Below are positions 1 through 8,812 of a stretch of 64,000 bases of DNA, in pieces. The notes under the pieces were generated by a model. It was given only the letters and a program-made list of their open reading frames with translations. It made no database searches and was not told the DNA's origin. The DNA is from Gordonia paraffinivorans NBRC 108238 (GTDB lineage Bacteria > Actinomycetota > Actinomycetes > Mycobacteriales > Mycobacteriaceae). Numbering within the stretch: position 1 is the first letter of the stretch; each line of letters starts with the position of its first letter. Made by a program: the position numbers and the translations under genes. The DNA lies in contig NZ_BAOQ01000033.1 in assembly GCF_000344155.1 (NCBI RefSeq), positions 1-64,000 of the forward strand, read 5' to 3'.

Positions 1-813
1 CTAGAAGTGCTGGGCACCACCGTCGATGGAGATCTCCTCGGCGGTGATGAATTTCGCCTCGTCCGACGCCAGGAAGGCGACCACTCCGGCAACCTCCTCG
101 GCCTCCGCGGCGAACTGGTTCAGGAACGTCATCCCCATGCCGGCGAGACGGGGATTGGCCTCGTTCGTCTGCTGGATGCGGGCGACCATCGCGCCCGACC
201 CCATCCGGGTGATCACCGCGCCGGGGTGGACGGTGTTCACCCGGATGTCGTGCTTTCCGAGCTCCGCGGCGAACGCCCGCGACATCCCGACGAGCGCGTG
301 CTTGCTCGTCGTGTAGTGGACCATGAAGGGCTGCAGCTTCTTTCCGGCCAGTGAACTGGTGAGGATGATCGACCCGCCACCGCGCTCGATGAGATGACCG
401 GCCGTGGCGGTGACGGTGTTCCACACGCCGGTCACGTTGATGTCCATGGTGTCGCGGAAACTCGTCGGCGTGACCTCGTCCCAGGTCTCCGGGATGCAGA
501 TCCCGGCGTTGGCGACCACGATGTCGAGACCGCCGAACGCCTCCACCCCGTTGTCGGCCGCGGCCCGCAACCCGTCGAGGTCCCGGGTGTCGCAGCGGGT
601 GAGGATCGCCTTCGCGCCCTGCGCCTCGACGAGACGCTGCGTCTCGTCGAGATCGTCCTCGGTCGCCGAGTCGTAGGGCACCCCGGGAAGCTGTCCGGCC
701 AGGTCCACCCCGACGATGTGCGCTCCCTCGGAGGCCAGGCGGACGGCGTGGGCCCGCCCCTGGCCGCGGGCGACGCCGGTGATGAACGCGATCTTTCCTG
801 TGAGACGTCCCAT
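1..813 (-). CDS. Mycofactocin-type short-chain dehydrogenase/reductase
   Basis: A 270-residue NAD(P)-dependent alcohol or carbonyl oxidoreductase of the SDR family. The nucleotide-binding motif TGVARGQG lies at residues 13-20, NAG at 102-104, the catalytic Ser at 153/154, and YTTSK with Tyr167 and Lys171. The stretch around residues 38-60 carries the insert typical of mycofactocin-associated SDRs (family knowledge), which hold NAD tightly and pass electrons to the peptide-derived cofactor mycofactocin. The substrate cannot be read from sequence. I start at the ATG before GRLTGKIAF, because the longer frame upstream has no Rossmann homology. The stop codon sits at the window edge, so the gene is complete. 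A DUF2470 gene lies 37 bp upstream in the same direction and may be cotranscribed. Confidence 0.88.
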   Translation of the reverse strand: MGRLTGKIAFITGVARGQGRAHAVRLASEGAHIVGVDLAGQLPGVPYDSATEDDLDETQRLVEAQGAKAILTRCDTRDLDGLRAAADNGVEAFGGLDIVVANAGICIPETWDEVTPTSFRDTMDINVTGVWNTVTATAGHLIERGGGSIILTSSLAGKKLQPFMVHYTTSKHALVGMSRAFAAELGKHDIRVNTVHPGAVITRMGSGAMVARIQQTNEANPRLAGMGMTFLNQFAAEAEEVAGVVAFLASDEAKFITAEEISIDGGAQHF

Positions 814-850
814 GTCCGCGACTCTACGGACCGCCCCACCCGGCCCGGGG

Positions 851-1159
851 CTACTCCGAGGTGATTCCCAGGCGCGCCTGCGCCTCGCGGAACATGGCGA
901 CCACGGCCATGCGGATGTCATTGCGGTCCTTCACCGGACGGTCCCAGGCGAACCGCATCTCGACGACGCCCTCGGGCACGGTCACGTCGAAGACGGCGGC
1001 CTCGTGGTCGAGACCGGTCATCACCGCCGCGGTGGCGTCGGGTCGCTCACCCAGCGCCTTGGCGATGACGAGCGAGTCGTCGGCATGGTCGGTGTTCATG
1101 TGGTCGAGGACCCCGGCCACGACATCGTCGGGGAACTGCGGCGTCTGGTCGTCGGACAT
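851..1159 (-). CDS. DUF2470 domain protein
   Basis: A 102-residue protein that is almost entirely a DUF2470 domain. The N-terminal core LDHMNTDHADD and the C-terminal MRFAWDRPVKDR are the recognisable parts. DUF2470 is usually found fused to the C-terminus of HugZ-like or pyridoxamine-oxidase-like heme and flavin proteins; here it stands alone, so a role in heme or flavin binding is only a guess. No signal peptide or membrane segment is visible, so it should be cytoplasmic. The start is the ATG of MSDDQ, preceded on the minus strand by GAGGAGA. It precedes the SDR gene in the same direction. Confidence 0.75.
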   Translation of the reverse strand: MSDDQTPQFPDDVVAGVLDHMNTDHADDSLVIAKALGERPDATAAVMTGLDHEAAVFDVTVPEGVVEMRFAWDRPVKDRNDIRMAVVAMFREAQARLGITSE

Positions 1160-1237
1160 GTGGATCTCTCCTCGTTTCGTCGGCACTTCATCGTCGTCGG
1201 TGTTTGACCGGGCATGGTGTCGGGCATGCACCCCGCG

Positions 1238-1312
1238 GGACAAGCGCGCCACCCCGGCGCTTGTCCTCCCGCACGGCCCGTCGGGCGCCCACCCCTTGAC
1301 GCCCGACGGGCC
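1238..1312 (-). terminator. Tandem stem-loops downstream of the phosphatase gene
   Basis: Two inverted repeats follow the phosphatase gene. The first is a perfect 13-bp stem, 1275-1287 with 1300-1312 and a 12-nt loop. The second is a perfect 10-bp stem, 1238-1247 with 1257-1266. Neither has a long U-tract, which is common for actinobacterial terminators. They probably separate the phosphatase transcript from the DUF2470-SDR genes. Confidence 0.6.
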
Positions 1313-1341
1313 ACCCGGAACGTTCTCTGCGGTCTGGCCCC

Positions 1342-2082
1342 TCATCTCCCGGCCCGGAACCGCGCCACCCAGGCCTCGAAATGGCCGACGTCGCCGCCAT
1401 GGGCGTCGAACCATGCCCACGGCCCGCCCCGGAACCCCGCGACCGCGTCGAACACCAGGTCGATGGCCTCGCGCGGGGTACGCAGGATCGGCGCGTCGAT
1501 CGTGGTGCCGGCCGGAATGCGCTTGCGGTCGCGCAGGCGGGCGAAGACACCGCCGATGTTCTCCTCGGTGCGCTGGTAGTCGGCGATGATCGCGTCCTCG
1601 GCGACGCCCGCCAGCATCTGGGCGATCGCCACGATCACGCCGGTCCGGTCCTTGCCCGCGGCGCAGTGCACGAGGGTCGTTCCGGCGAGGTCGAATTCGT
1701 TGAGCGCGGCGGTCAGCCGGTCGCCGCCGGTCCGGAGCATCGCGGTGTAGATGTCGGTGAGCGCCATCGAGGCGATCCGGTCCACCCGGGCACCCGACGA
1801 CACCTGCTTGTGCACCAGGCGCACCTCGGGCGGCCACGACACGGCCTGCGCGCCCGGCTCGGTGTGGTCGCGGAGATCCAGGACCGTGGACGGCGGCCAG
1901 GGGACGCCCTGTGGGGCGTCGTCGCCGGGATAGGGGGCGTCGGAGCGGATCAGGACGCCGTGCGCGGTGGTCCCGCCCGAGACGAGCGGCAACCCGCCGA
2001 GGTCACGGACGTTCGCCGGTGAACGCGGCACCTGATCGGTGTCGGTCCCACCGGCTGCGGAGAATGTCACACCGGCCTCCAT
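1342..2082 (-). CDS. Tyrosine/serine protein phosphatase, PtpB-like
   Basis: A 246-residue cysteine-dependent phosphatase of the DSP/PtpB type. The P-loop HCAAGKDRTG is at residues 139-148, with nucleophile Cys140 and the phosphate-binding Arg146. An Asp-rich N-terminal region NVRDLGG at about 24-30 is typical of the family, whose Mycobacterium member PtpB is secreted and acts on phosphotyrosine, phosphoserine and phosphoinositides (family knowledge). No classical signal peptide is visible here. I start at the ATG before EAGVTFSAAGG; the longer frame would run into the divergent flavin reductase promoter. The physiological substrate is unknown. Confidence 0.82.
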   Translation of the reverse strand: MEAGVTFSAAGGTDTDQVPRSPANVRDLGGLPLVSGGTTAHGVLIRSDAPYPGDDAPQGVPWPPSTVLDLRDHTEPGAQAVSWPPEVRLVHKQVSSGARVDRIASMALTDIYTAMLRTGGDRLTAALNEFDLAGTTLVHCAAGKDRTGVIVAIAQMLAGVAEDAIIADYQRTEENIGGVFARLRDRKRIPAGTTIDAPILRTPREAIDLVFDAVAGFRGGPWAWFDAHGGDVGHFEAWVARFRAGR

Positions 2083-2112
2083 CGTCCTCGTGCGGCAGAC
2101 AGGTCGGTGACA

Positions 2113-2138
2113 CCGTACCGTGCTGCCGTACTGTGCTG
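2113..2138. repeat. Tandem 13-bp direct repeat in a divergent promoter region
   Basis: Two adjacent 13-bp units, CCGTACCGTGCTG and CCGTACTGTGCTG, differ at one base and are followed by CGGTACCG. They lie between the divergent phosphatase and flavin reductase genes, where a regulator site would be expected. No regulator gene adjoins. Confidence 0.4.
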
Positions 2139-2203
2139 CGGTACCGACGTTGATCGACGCGACGGGCACGACCCACCGCCCACACAGTCCAGGGAGGTCA
2201 CCG

Positions 2204-2836
2204 ATGACCGGCTACCACTCCTACGCCCCGTCCGAGGGACATGGGTTGGCACACGACCCGCTGAACGCGATCATCGCGCCGCGTCCGATCGGTTGGATCT
2301 CGACGGTGTCGCCCGAAGGCGTGCGGAATCTGGCCCCCTACAGCTTTTTCAACCTCTTCAACTACGTGCCGCCGATCGTCGCCTTCTCCAGCGTCGGCTG
2401 GAAGGACACCGTCGCCAACGCGAAGGCGACCGGAGAATTCGTCTGGAACCTGGCGACCGACGAACTGGGCGAGCAGATGAACGCCACCTCCGCCGCGATC
2501 CCCGCCGACGCCGACGAGTTCGAGCTGTCCGGCCTGACGGCGCGGGATTCCGACATCGTGGCCGTGCCCCGGGTCGCCGAGAGCCCGGTCAGCTTCGAGT
2601 GCCGGGTGACCGAGTGCTTTCAACTGCGTTCGGCCGCGGGCGATCCCGTCGACACCTGGATGACGTTGGGCGAGGTCGTCAAGGTGCACATATCGAACGA
2701 GTTGCTCGGCGAGGACCGAACCTACCGGACCGCCGCCGCCCGGCCCCTGCTCCGCGCAGGCGGTCTCGGCGACTACTTCCTCCCCAGCGACGAGCACCAT
2801 CGCTTCATGAAGCGACCGAAGCCGTTGTCGCGCTAG
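2204..2836 (+). CDS. Flavin reductase family protein (FMN-binding split barrel)
   Basis: A 210-residue protein of the flavin reductase-like FMN-binding family. The N-terminal IIAPRPIGWISTVS and APYSFFNLFNYVPP segments (about residues 19-60) match the subfamily that binds FMN in a split barrel and either reduces free flavin with NAD(P)H or acts as a flavoprotein of unknown substrate. The ATG follows AGGGAGG with good spacing, which rules out the longer upstream start. No partner monooxygenase adjoins, so it is not obviously the reductase half of a two-component system. It ends 3 bp before the convergent ribokinase stop. Confidence 0.85.
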   Translation: MTGYHSYAPSEGHGLAHDPLNAIIAPRPIGWISTVSPEGVRNLAPYSFFNLFNYVPPIVAFSSVGWKDTVANAKATGEFVWNLATDELGEQMNATSAAIPADADEFELSGLTARDSDIVAVPRVAESPVSFECRVTECFQLRSAAGDPVDTWMTLGEVVKVHISNELLGEDRTYRTAAARPLLRAGGLGDYFLPSDEHHRFMKRPKPLSR

Positions 2837-2839
2837 TCA

Positions 2840-3793
2840 TCACGCCGAGCCGGCGCGCATCGCCCGGGCGATGGCGTCGGCCGTGGGCATCCCCGTCCTC
2901 GCACCTGTCCTCGTCACCGACAGCGATCCGGCCGCGACGCCGCGACGCACGGCTGTCGTGATGTCGTCCCCGGCGGCCAGTGACGCCGCCAGGACGCCGT
3001 TGAACGTGTCCCCGGCACCGGTGGTGTCCACCACCGGGTCGACCGAGACCGCGGGGATCGGGGTCGTCCGCCTCCCATCGGCGACGAGGGCCCCATCGGC
3101 TCCCAGCGTGACCACGACCGTCACACCGCAGTGTTCGGCGACGGCGTGTGCCATCTGCGGCACCGACGGCGTCGTCCCCGGTGCGAAGAGACCTCGGTAC
3201 AGGCCGCCGAGTTCGGCGGAGTTCGGGGTGACGACGTCGGCTGTCGTCAGGACGTCGATGATGCCCGCCGACACCGGCGCCGGGTTCAGCACAGTCGGGA
3301 TTCCCTGATCGCGCGCCGCACCCAGCGCAGCGGAGACCGCGGCCGCCGGGATCTCCGTGCTGACGAGAACACAACCCGCATCCCAGGATCGGGCGTGTTC
3401 GACAGCGCCACGGCACCGCCCGGGATCGACCCGGCGGTTGGCGCCGGCGGCGACGGCGATCTGGTTCTCGCCGTCCCGGTCGACGACGATCAGCGCCGCA
3501 CCGGTCGAGACCCCGTCGATCACCGCGACGTGCGAGGTGTCGACGCCTTCGCCGGCCAGACCGTCGAGCGCGCTCGCCCCCATGTCCTCGTCGCCGACTG
3601 CGCCGCAGAAGCGGACCGATGCGCCGGCACGGGCCGCGGCGACCGCTGCGTTGGCCCCCTTGCCGCCGCCGTGACGGACCAGGTCCGATCCGACGACCGT
3701 CTCCCCCGGACCCGGCAGACGGTCGGACTCGACGACGAGGTCGACATTCACCGCCCCGATGACCAGGACCCTCGCCGCTTCCGACTCACTCAC
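2840..3793 (-). CDS. rbsK: Ribokinase (PfkB family)
   Basis: A 317-residue PfkB-family sugar kinase that most likely phosphorylates D-ribose to ribose 5-phosphate using ATP. The first PfkB signature is seen as GGGKGANAAVAAARAG from residue 42. The second is DTTGAGDTFNG at 256-266, with catalytic Asp262 and the anion-hole GAGD. The substrate-binding NVDL near residue 16 is also ribokinase-like. A GTG start is chosen because AGAGGAG lies just upstream. No ribose transporter or LacI repressor adjoins, so this is a stand-alone copy, and activity on another pentose or nucleoside cannot be excluded. Confidence 0.85.
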   Translation of the reverse strand: MSESEAARVLVIGAVNVDLVVESDRLPGPGETVVGSDLVRHGGGKGANAAVAAARAGASVRFCGAVGDEDMGASALDGLAGEGVDTSHVAVIDGVSTGAALIVVDRDGENQIAVAAGANRRVDPGRCRGAVEHARSWDAGCVLVSTEIPAAAVSAALGAARDQGIPTVLNPAPVSAGIIDVLTTADVVTPNSAELGGLYRGLFAPGTTPSVPQMAHAVAEHCGVTVVVTLGADGALVADGRRTTPIPAVSVDPVVDTTGAGDTFNGVLAASLAAGDDITTAVRRGVAAGSLSVTRTGARTGMPTADAIARAMRAGSA

Positions 3794-3869
3794 TGCCTGC
3801 TCCTCTGCAGGGGCACCGGGCCGTGCGACACCGAAATCGGTGGCCGTACAGTCCACTCCGCGCGCCCTG

Positions 3870-4583
3870 CTAGCTCTTGGCGCTGTCGGCGGACTGCCCC
3901 ACGTCGGCGGTGAGCCTCCGCGATATCTCCGCGACGGGGATGTTGGTGGACTGCGACAACTCTCGCAGGAGTTCGAAAGCGCGTCCATCGTCGACCGCGA
4001 AGCGCTCCATGATCACGCCCTTTGCCTGCCCGATCACGTCGCGCGAGGCCAGCGCGTTCCGGAACTGCTCGTGGCAGCGGGCCGCGTCGACCGCGAGCGC
4101 AGCATGGGCGGCGAGCGCATACCCGCGCTCGACGTCGGCGTCGCTGAATCCGTCGACGCTCGTCGAGGTCAGCGTGAGCGCACCCAATCCCTGCCTGCGC
4201 GTGGAGAGCTCGAACGAGAGCGCGGACCGGACCGGGGATTTCTCGTCCACGAGCGCAGCGAGTTCGGGCCAGCGACCGTCGCTGGTCAGGTCCGGAGCGT
4301 GGACGATCCGCCCCACACGCACCGCATCCAGCCCCGGGCCCTCGCCGGCCTCCTGCTGGAGACGATCGAACTGTTCGGCGACGTCGTCGCTGCGCACCGT
4401 CGAGCGGACCTCGTCCCCCTCCATGAGGGTCACGCCGACGAACTCGACCGCCTCGATGACGTCGGTGGCCGCCCGCGCGATCCGCGGGGCCACCGCCTCG
4501 ACCCCGCACTCGCTCTCGGCGTGCAGGTCGCGGGCCAACTCGGCCAGCACGACAGAGGGTGCGACATCGTCGGTACCGGACAT
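3870..4583 (-). CDS. GAF-ANTAR domain regulator
   Basis: A 237-residue cytoplasmic RNA-binding regulator. Residues about 15-150 form a GAF sensor domain, and the C-terminal 60 residues form an ANTAR domain, recognisable from NALASRDVIGQAKGVIMER followed by AFELLRELS. ANTAR proteins act by binding paired hexaloop hairpins in mRNA leaders to prevent termination (family knowledge). The signal sensed by this GAF is unknown and no cognate double hairpin was identified. An alternative GTG start three codons upstream (4592) is possible. It lies downstream of no obvious partner and is divergent from the permease. Confidence 0.85.
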   Translation of the reverse strand: MSGTDDVAPSVVLAELARDLHAESECGVEAVAPRIARAATDVIEAVEFVGVTLMEGDEVRSTVRSDDVAEQFDRLQQEAGEGPGLDAVRVGRIVHAPDLTSDGRWPELAALVDEKSPVRSALSFELSTRRQGLGALTLTSTSVDGFSDADVERGYALAAHAALAVDAARCHEQFRNALASRDVIGQAKGVIMERFAVDDGRAFELLRELSQSTNIPVAEISRRLTADVGQSADSAKS

Positions 4584-4817
4584 GGGCAACACCCCATCTC
4601 GTGGTCGGCTCGATTGTTATCGGTTGCGAACAATACCCGGCGATCGCGGCCGCGAGGGCGAGTCCGGCGCCGAGCACCCACCCCGGTGCGCCGCCCACGG
4701 CCGCGACGTCGCCGCCACCGCACCAGAATCGGGCAATCCGGTCCGTAGCGCACGCCGGGTCGCACGGGTCTACCCTTTTCACGGCCAGATGAGCACTGGC
4801 GATCAGGAGTTCTCCAG

Positions 4818-6230
4818 GTGTCGATCGAGCACGACAGCGACGCTTCGGGCGTCGAGCCGAACGAGGGTTATCAGCGCGGGCTCACCGCGCGCACCGTCCA
4901 GATGATCGCCATCGGCGGCGCGATCGGCACCGGCCTCTTCTACGGCTCCGGCGCCGCCATCGAGGAGGCCGGCCCCGCCCTCATCCTGGCCTACGCACTT
5001 GCGGGCCTGGCGATCTTCGTCGTCATGCGGGCGCTCGGCGAACTCCTCATCTACCGGCCGATCTCCGGCGGCATCAGCGAGTACGCGGACGAGTTCCTCG
5101 GCCGGTTCGCCGGCTTCAGCCAGGGCTGGACGTACTGGGCGGTGTGGACGACCACCTGCATGGCCGAGATCACGGTGGCCGGCAAGTACGTGAACTACTG
5201 GTGGCCGTCGATCCCCGTCTGGGTCACCGCGCTGGTCGCGCTCGGTGTGCTGTTCGGGGCCAATCTCATCTCGGTCGGGCTGTTCGGTCGCGCCGAGTTC
5301 TGGTTCTCGACCATCAAGGTCACCGCGATCCTCGGCATGATCGTGATCGGAATCGGTGTGCTGCTGCCGATCTCGGGACTCGGCCCGGAGACCGGCCCGT
5401 CCGTCGCCAACCTGTGGAACGACGGCGGGTTCTTCGCGACCGGGTTCAGCAACGCGCTGCTCAGCCTGCAGATCGTGATGTTCGCCTACGTGGGCGTAGA
5501 GCTCGTCGGCGTCACCGCGGGAGAGGCGGAGAACCCCCGCGTCACCCTTCGCAAGGCGATCAACTCGGTCCCGTTCCGCATCGGCATCTTCTATGTCGGT
5601 GCGATGGCCGTGATCCTGTCGGTGCGCAGCTGGAAGGACTACCACGCGGGCGAGAGCCCGTTCGTCTCGGTGTTCTCCTACATCGGCATCCCGGGCGCGG
5701 CCGGCATCGTCAACTTCATCCTGCTCACCGCCGCGCTGTCGTCGTGCAACTCCGGCATCTACTCCACCGGTCGCATGCTCCGGTCGCTGGCCCACAGCGG
5801 CGACGCGCCGAAGCAGCTGACCCGCCTCTCCAAGCGCCGGGTCCCGGCCCTCGGCATCAGCGCGAGCGCCGCGATGATGGTGATCGGCGTCGTGGTCAAC
5901 GCCCTCGACCCGAGGCATGCGTTCGCCTACATCACCGCGGTATCCACGGTCGGGATCATCGTGATCTGGGCGACCATCCTGCTCTGCCAGATGGCGTTCC
6001 GGCGCAAGGTCGCCCGTGGCGAACTACCTGCCTCGGATTACCGGGTCCCCGGCGCCCCGGTGACCACGTGGCTCGCGCTCGCCTTCCTCGCGCTGGTGTT
6101 CGTTCTCCTGTTCTTCGACGAGGACGGACGTGTCGCCCTCGTCGTCGGCGCCGTGTGGTTCGCGTGCGTCGGGATCGGATATCTGGCGTGGACGCGCTCC
6201 GCCCGAGACCTGTCCGATCGCGAGGCCTGA
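4818..6230 (+). CDS. Amino acid permease (APC family)
   Basis: A 470-residue inner-membrane transporter with about twelve hydrophobic segments. The APC signature is clear at the N-terminus: IAIGGAIGTGLFYGSG at about residues 31-46 and GELLIYRPISGGISEYA a little later. Members of this branch (GabP, ProY, AnsP, LysP) import amino acids with protons. The substrate is not assigned, though the overall look is closest to the D-serine/D-alanine/glycine, proline or GABA group. Start is a GTG preceded by CAGGAG. It is transcribed divergently from the ANTAR regulator and precedes the TetR-aidB operon. Confidence 0.85.
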   Translation: MSIEHDSDASGVEPNEGYQRGLTARTVQMIAIGGAIGTGLFYGSGAAIEEAGPALILAYALAGLAIFVVMRALGELLIYRPISGGISEYADEFLGRFAGFSQGWTYWAVWTTTCMAEITVAGKYVNYWWPSIPVWVTALVALGVLFGANLISVGLFGRAEFWFSTIKVTAILGMIVIGIGVLLPISGLGPETGPSVANLWNDGGFFATGFSNALLSLQIVMFAYVGVELVGVTAGEAENPRVTLRKAINSVPFRIGIFYVGAMAVILSVRSWKDYHAGESPFVSVFSYIGIPGAAGIVNFILLTAALSSCNSGIYSTGRMLRSLAHSGDAPKQLTRLSKRRVPALGISASAAMMVIGVVVNALDPRHAFAYITAVSTVGIIVIWATILLCQMAFRRKVARGELPASDYRVPGAPVTTWLALAFLALVFVLLFFDEDGRVALVVGAVWFACVGIGYLAWTRSARDLSDREA

Positions 6231-6310
6231 GCGCCCGTCCGACACCCACATCCTCGACGACGCCCAGGCCGCCCAGGCGGTCGTCGCGCTCGTACACCGT
6301 GACCGCGACC

Positions 6311-6353
6311 TTGTGACGCCCGCCATACCTCGTTATTGTTTGCCATACAAACA
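6311..6353 (+). promoter_or_regulatory. Promoter and TetR-type operator of the tetR-aidB operon
   Basis: A sigma-70-like promoter is visible: TTGTGA at 6311-6316, a 17-bp spacer, and TATTGT at 6334-6339. A perfect inverted repeat TGTTTG-CCATA-CAAACA at 6337-6353 overlaps the -10 and start region. This is where a TetR protein would block its own operon, so autoregulation is inferred. Confidence 0.55.
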
Positions 6354-6377
6354 CTGACCCCGACGAGCAGGATCTCC

Positions 6378-7022
6378 ATGGCGACCACCGGACGCGCGAG
6401 CCGGGAAGCGGGCAAGGCGACCCGCCAGGCGCTCCTGCGCGCCGCCGCGGAGGTCTTCGCCGAGCACGGCGAGGCGGCATCGGTCGCGCAGATCTGCCGG
6501 CGCGCCGACGCCTTTCCCAACCAGGTCACCTACTACTTCGGGTCCAAGGAGCAGCTCTTCGTCGAGGTGGCCTGCGCCGGCATCCTGCGGGCGGGGCGCC
6601 GGGCGGAGGAGGCCGCCGCCGACGCGACCACGGTTCGCGAGTACACCAACACCCTCGTCGGAACGCTGCTCGGTCCGTGCGGTCGCGACGTCGAACTGTT
6701 CACCACCGCGATGCTGCTGGTCTCCCGCCGGACCGACCTGCGCCCGCACATCACCGACACCCTGCGCACGCTGCACGAGCGCGGCGAGCAGGCCCTCATG
6801 GCGACCCTCGTCCGTACCGGCTGGGAGCTCCGGGCCGGCATCGACGTCGAGGCCAGGGCGTTCTGGTCGGCGATCTTCGGCCTCGCGGTCCAGAAGGCCG
6901 CCACCGGATCGGACTTCGGCTACCGGCTCGAGGACGCGGTCGCGGTGATCTTCACGAATCTGCAGATCCCGGAACGGGTTCTGGATCGGCCACTCGAATA
7001 CGCACCCCAGGAGGCACGATGA
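6378..7022 (+). CDS. TetR family transcriptional regulator
   Basis: A 214-residue TetR-type repressor. The helix-turn-helix runs from about residue 10 to 56, with AAEVFAEHGEAASVAQICRR and NQVTYYFGSKEQLF marking the fold. The C-terminal ligand domain resembles the uncharacterised TetR_C group. The stop overlaps the aidB start as ATGA, so the two genes are translationally coupled. This suggests that the regulator controls aidB expression and senses an acyl-CoA or an alkylation-related signal. The ATG has GAGCAGGA upstream, and earlier in-frame codons lie inside the promoter. Confidence 0.88.
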   Translation: MATTGRASREAGKATRQALLRAAAEVFAEHGEAASVAQICRRADAFPNQVTYYFGSKEQLFVEVACAGILRAGRRAEEAAADATTVREYTNTLVGTLLGPCGRDVELFTTAMLLVSRRTDLRPHITDTLRTLHERGEQALMATLVRTGWELRAGIDVEARAFWSAIFGLAVQKAATGSDFGYRLEDAVAVIFTNLQIPERVLDRPLEYAPQEAR

Positions 7023-8701
7023 CCCAGTCCGCGACACACATCCACCCGGAGCCGCACGTCACGCACAGCGTGTTCAACCAGGCTCCCCCGCGGGTCGACG
7101 TCAACGAGTACGAACTCGACACGGTGCTGGTCGAAGCGGTCCGGCGTCACGACGGCGCCTGGGGCGATGCCGAGCTCCGTGAGATCGGCGCACTCGTCGG
7201 CAGCGAATCCTTCAAGCACGACGCCCATCTGGCCAACACCATCACCCCGGTGCTGCACACCTTCGACCGCTGGGGCCACCGCATCGACGAGGTCGAGTAT
7301 CACCCCGCCTACCACCGGATCATCTCCGCAGCGATCGCGCACGGAGCGCACACGCGCTGCTGGGCCGATCCGCAGCCGGGTTCGCACGTCGTGCGCGCGG
7401 CCGCGTTCATGCTGTTCGGCCAGATCGAGCCGGGCCACGGATGCCCGGTGTCGATGACCCACGCGGTCATCCCGTCCCTGGAGCTGCAGCCCGATGTCGC
7501 GGCGTCGTGGGTTCCGAAGGCATTGTCGCGCAGTTACTCCCCCGAACTGAGCGCAGACAAGGAATCGGCCATCTTCGGCATGTCGATGACCGAGAAGCAG
7601 GGCGGGTCCGACGTGCGCGCCAACACCACCGTCGCCGTCCCGGCCGGAACCGGCGGCCCCGGCACCGAGTACCTCCTGACCGGACACAAGTGGTTCTGTT
7701 CGGCACCGATGTCGGACGCCTTCCTCGTACTCGCCCAGGCACAGGGCGCCGGGGGCGAAGGGCTCTCCTGCTTCCTGCTCCCCCGGGTGCTGCCCGACGG
7801 CACCCGTAACGTCTTCCGCATCCAGCGCCTGAAGAACAAGCTGGGCAACAAGTCCAACGCGTCGAGCGAGATCGAACTCGACGGCACCGTCGCGATCATG
7901 GTCGGCGAGCCGGGACGCGGGGTGCGCACCATCATCGAGATGGTCGCGCAGACACGGCTCGACTGCGTCCTCGGCTCGACCGCGGGCATGCGTCAGTCCG
8001 TCGCCGAGGCGCTCTGGCACGCCCGCAACCGCGCCGCCTTCGGCGCGACGCTGGCCGACCAGCCGGCGATGACCGCCGTTCTGGCCGATCTCGCACTGGA
8101 ATCCGAGGCCGCGACCACGACCGCGATCCGGTTGGCGCGCGCCCACGACGAGGACGCCGACGACCAGGAGCGGGCCTTCCGTCGTCTCGCCACCGCCGTT
8201 GCCAAGTACTGGATCTGCAAGCGCGGCCCCCACCACGCCTACGAGGCCCTCGAATGCCTCGGCGGCAACGGCTACACCGAGGACTTCCCGCTCGCGATGC
8301 GCTACCGCGAACAGCCGGTCATGGCCGTCTGGGAGGGATCGGGCAACGTCATCGCCCTCGACGTCCTGCGCGCCATGACCCGCGAACCGGAATCGGTGGC
8401 CGCCTTCGACGCGGAGATCGGCAAGGCCCGCGGGGCCAACCGAATCCTCGACACCCACCTCGACCGCGTGCGCGACCAGCTCGGCGAGCTCTCGCGCCTC
8501 GACCCCGCCGGGGCGCAGCGACAGGCCCGATTCACCGTCGAGGCAATGGCTTTGGCACTTCAGGCCTCGCTGCTGGTGCGCTACAGCCCGGCCGCGGTCG
8601 CCGACGCCTTCATCGCCGCGCGGCTCGGCCCGGACCGCAGCTTCGAGTACGGCGCGCTGCCGACCGGCACCGATCTCGGGGCGATTCTCGAACGACACTG
8701 A
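7019..8701 (+). CDS. aidB: AidB-type acyl-CoA dehydrogenase
   Basis: A 560-residue flavoprotein matching E. coli AidB along its length. The N-terminal HSVFNQAPP, the FAD-domain SMTEKQGGSDVRANTT, GHKWFCSAPMSDA, LKNKLGNKSNASSEIE and the C-terminal ECLGGNGYTE plus WEGSGNVIALDVLR are all AidB landmarks. AidB is induced by alkylating agents, binds DNA non-specifically and has weak isovaleryl-CoA dehydrogenase activity (established for E. coli). In E. coli it is under Ada control; here it is coupled to a TetR regulator, so induction is likely different. The start ATG overlaps the regulator stop. Confidence 0.9.
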   Translation: MTQSATHIHPEPHVTHSVFNQAPPRVDVNEYELDTVLVEAVRRHDGAWGDAELREIGALVGSESFKHDAHLANTITPVLHTFDRWGHRIDEVEYHPAYHRIISAAIAHGAHTRCWADPQPGSHVVRAAAFMLFGQIEPGHGCPVSMTHAVIPSLELQPDVAASWVPKALSRSYSPELSADKESAIFGMSMTEKQGGSDVRANTTVAVPAGTGGPGTEYLLTGHKWFCSAPMSDAFLVLAQAQGAGGEGLSCFLLPRVLPDGTRNVFRIQRLKNKLGNKSNASSEIELDGTVAIMVGEPGRGVRTIIEMVAQTRLDCVLGSTAGMRQSVAEALWHARNRAAFGATLADQPAMTAVLADLALESEAATTTAIRLARAHDEDADDQERAFRRLATAVAKYWICKRGPHHAYEALECLGGNGYTEDFPLAMRYREQPVMAVWEGSGNVIALDVLRAMTREPESVAAFDAEIGKARGANRILDTHLDRVRDQLGELSRLDPAGAQRQARFTVEAMALALQASLLVRYSPAAVADAFIAARLGPDRSFEYGALPTGTDLGAILERH

Positions 8702-8714
8702 GAGCAAGGCGGTT

Positions 8715-8739
8715 CCGCCGGTCGCCTCGTCGGACCGGC
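8715..8739 (+). terminator. Weak stem-loop between convergent aidB and lysR
   Basis: An 8-bp stem, CGCCGGTC with GACCGGCG, and a 9-nt loop just after the aidB stop. It has no U-tract, so its terminator role is only likely from position. Confidence 0.35.
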
Positions 8740-8812
8740 GACCTCCTCGATCCGGCGAGTTGCCCGCCCAGCCGTCGGTTCGTCGCGCAGTCCGGGTCGC
8801 GCCGGCCGCCTC

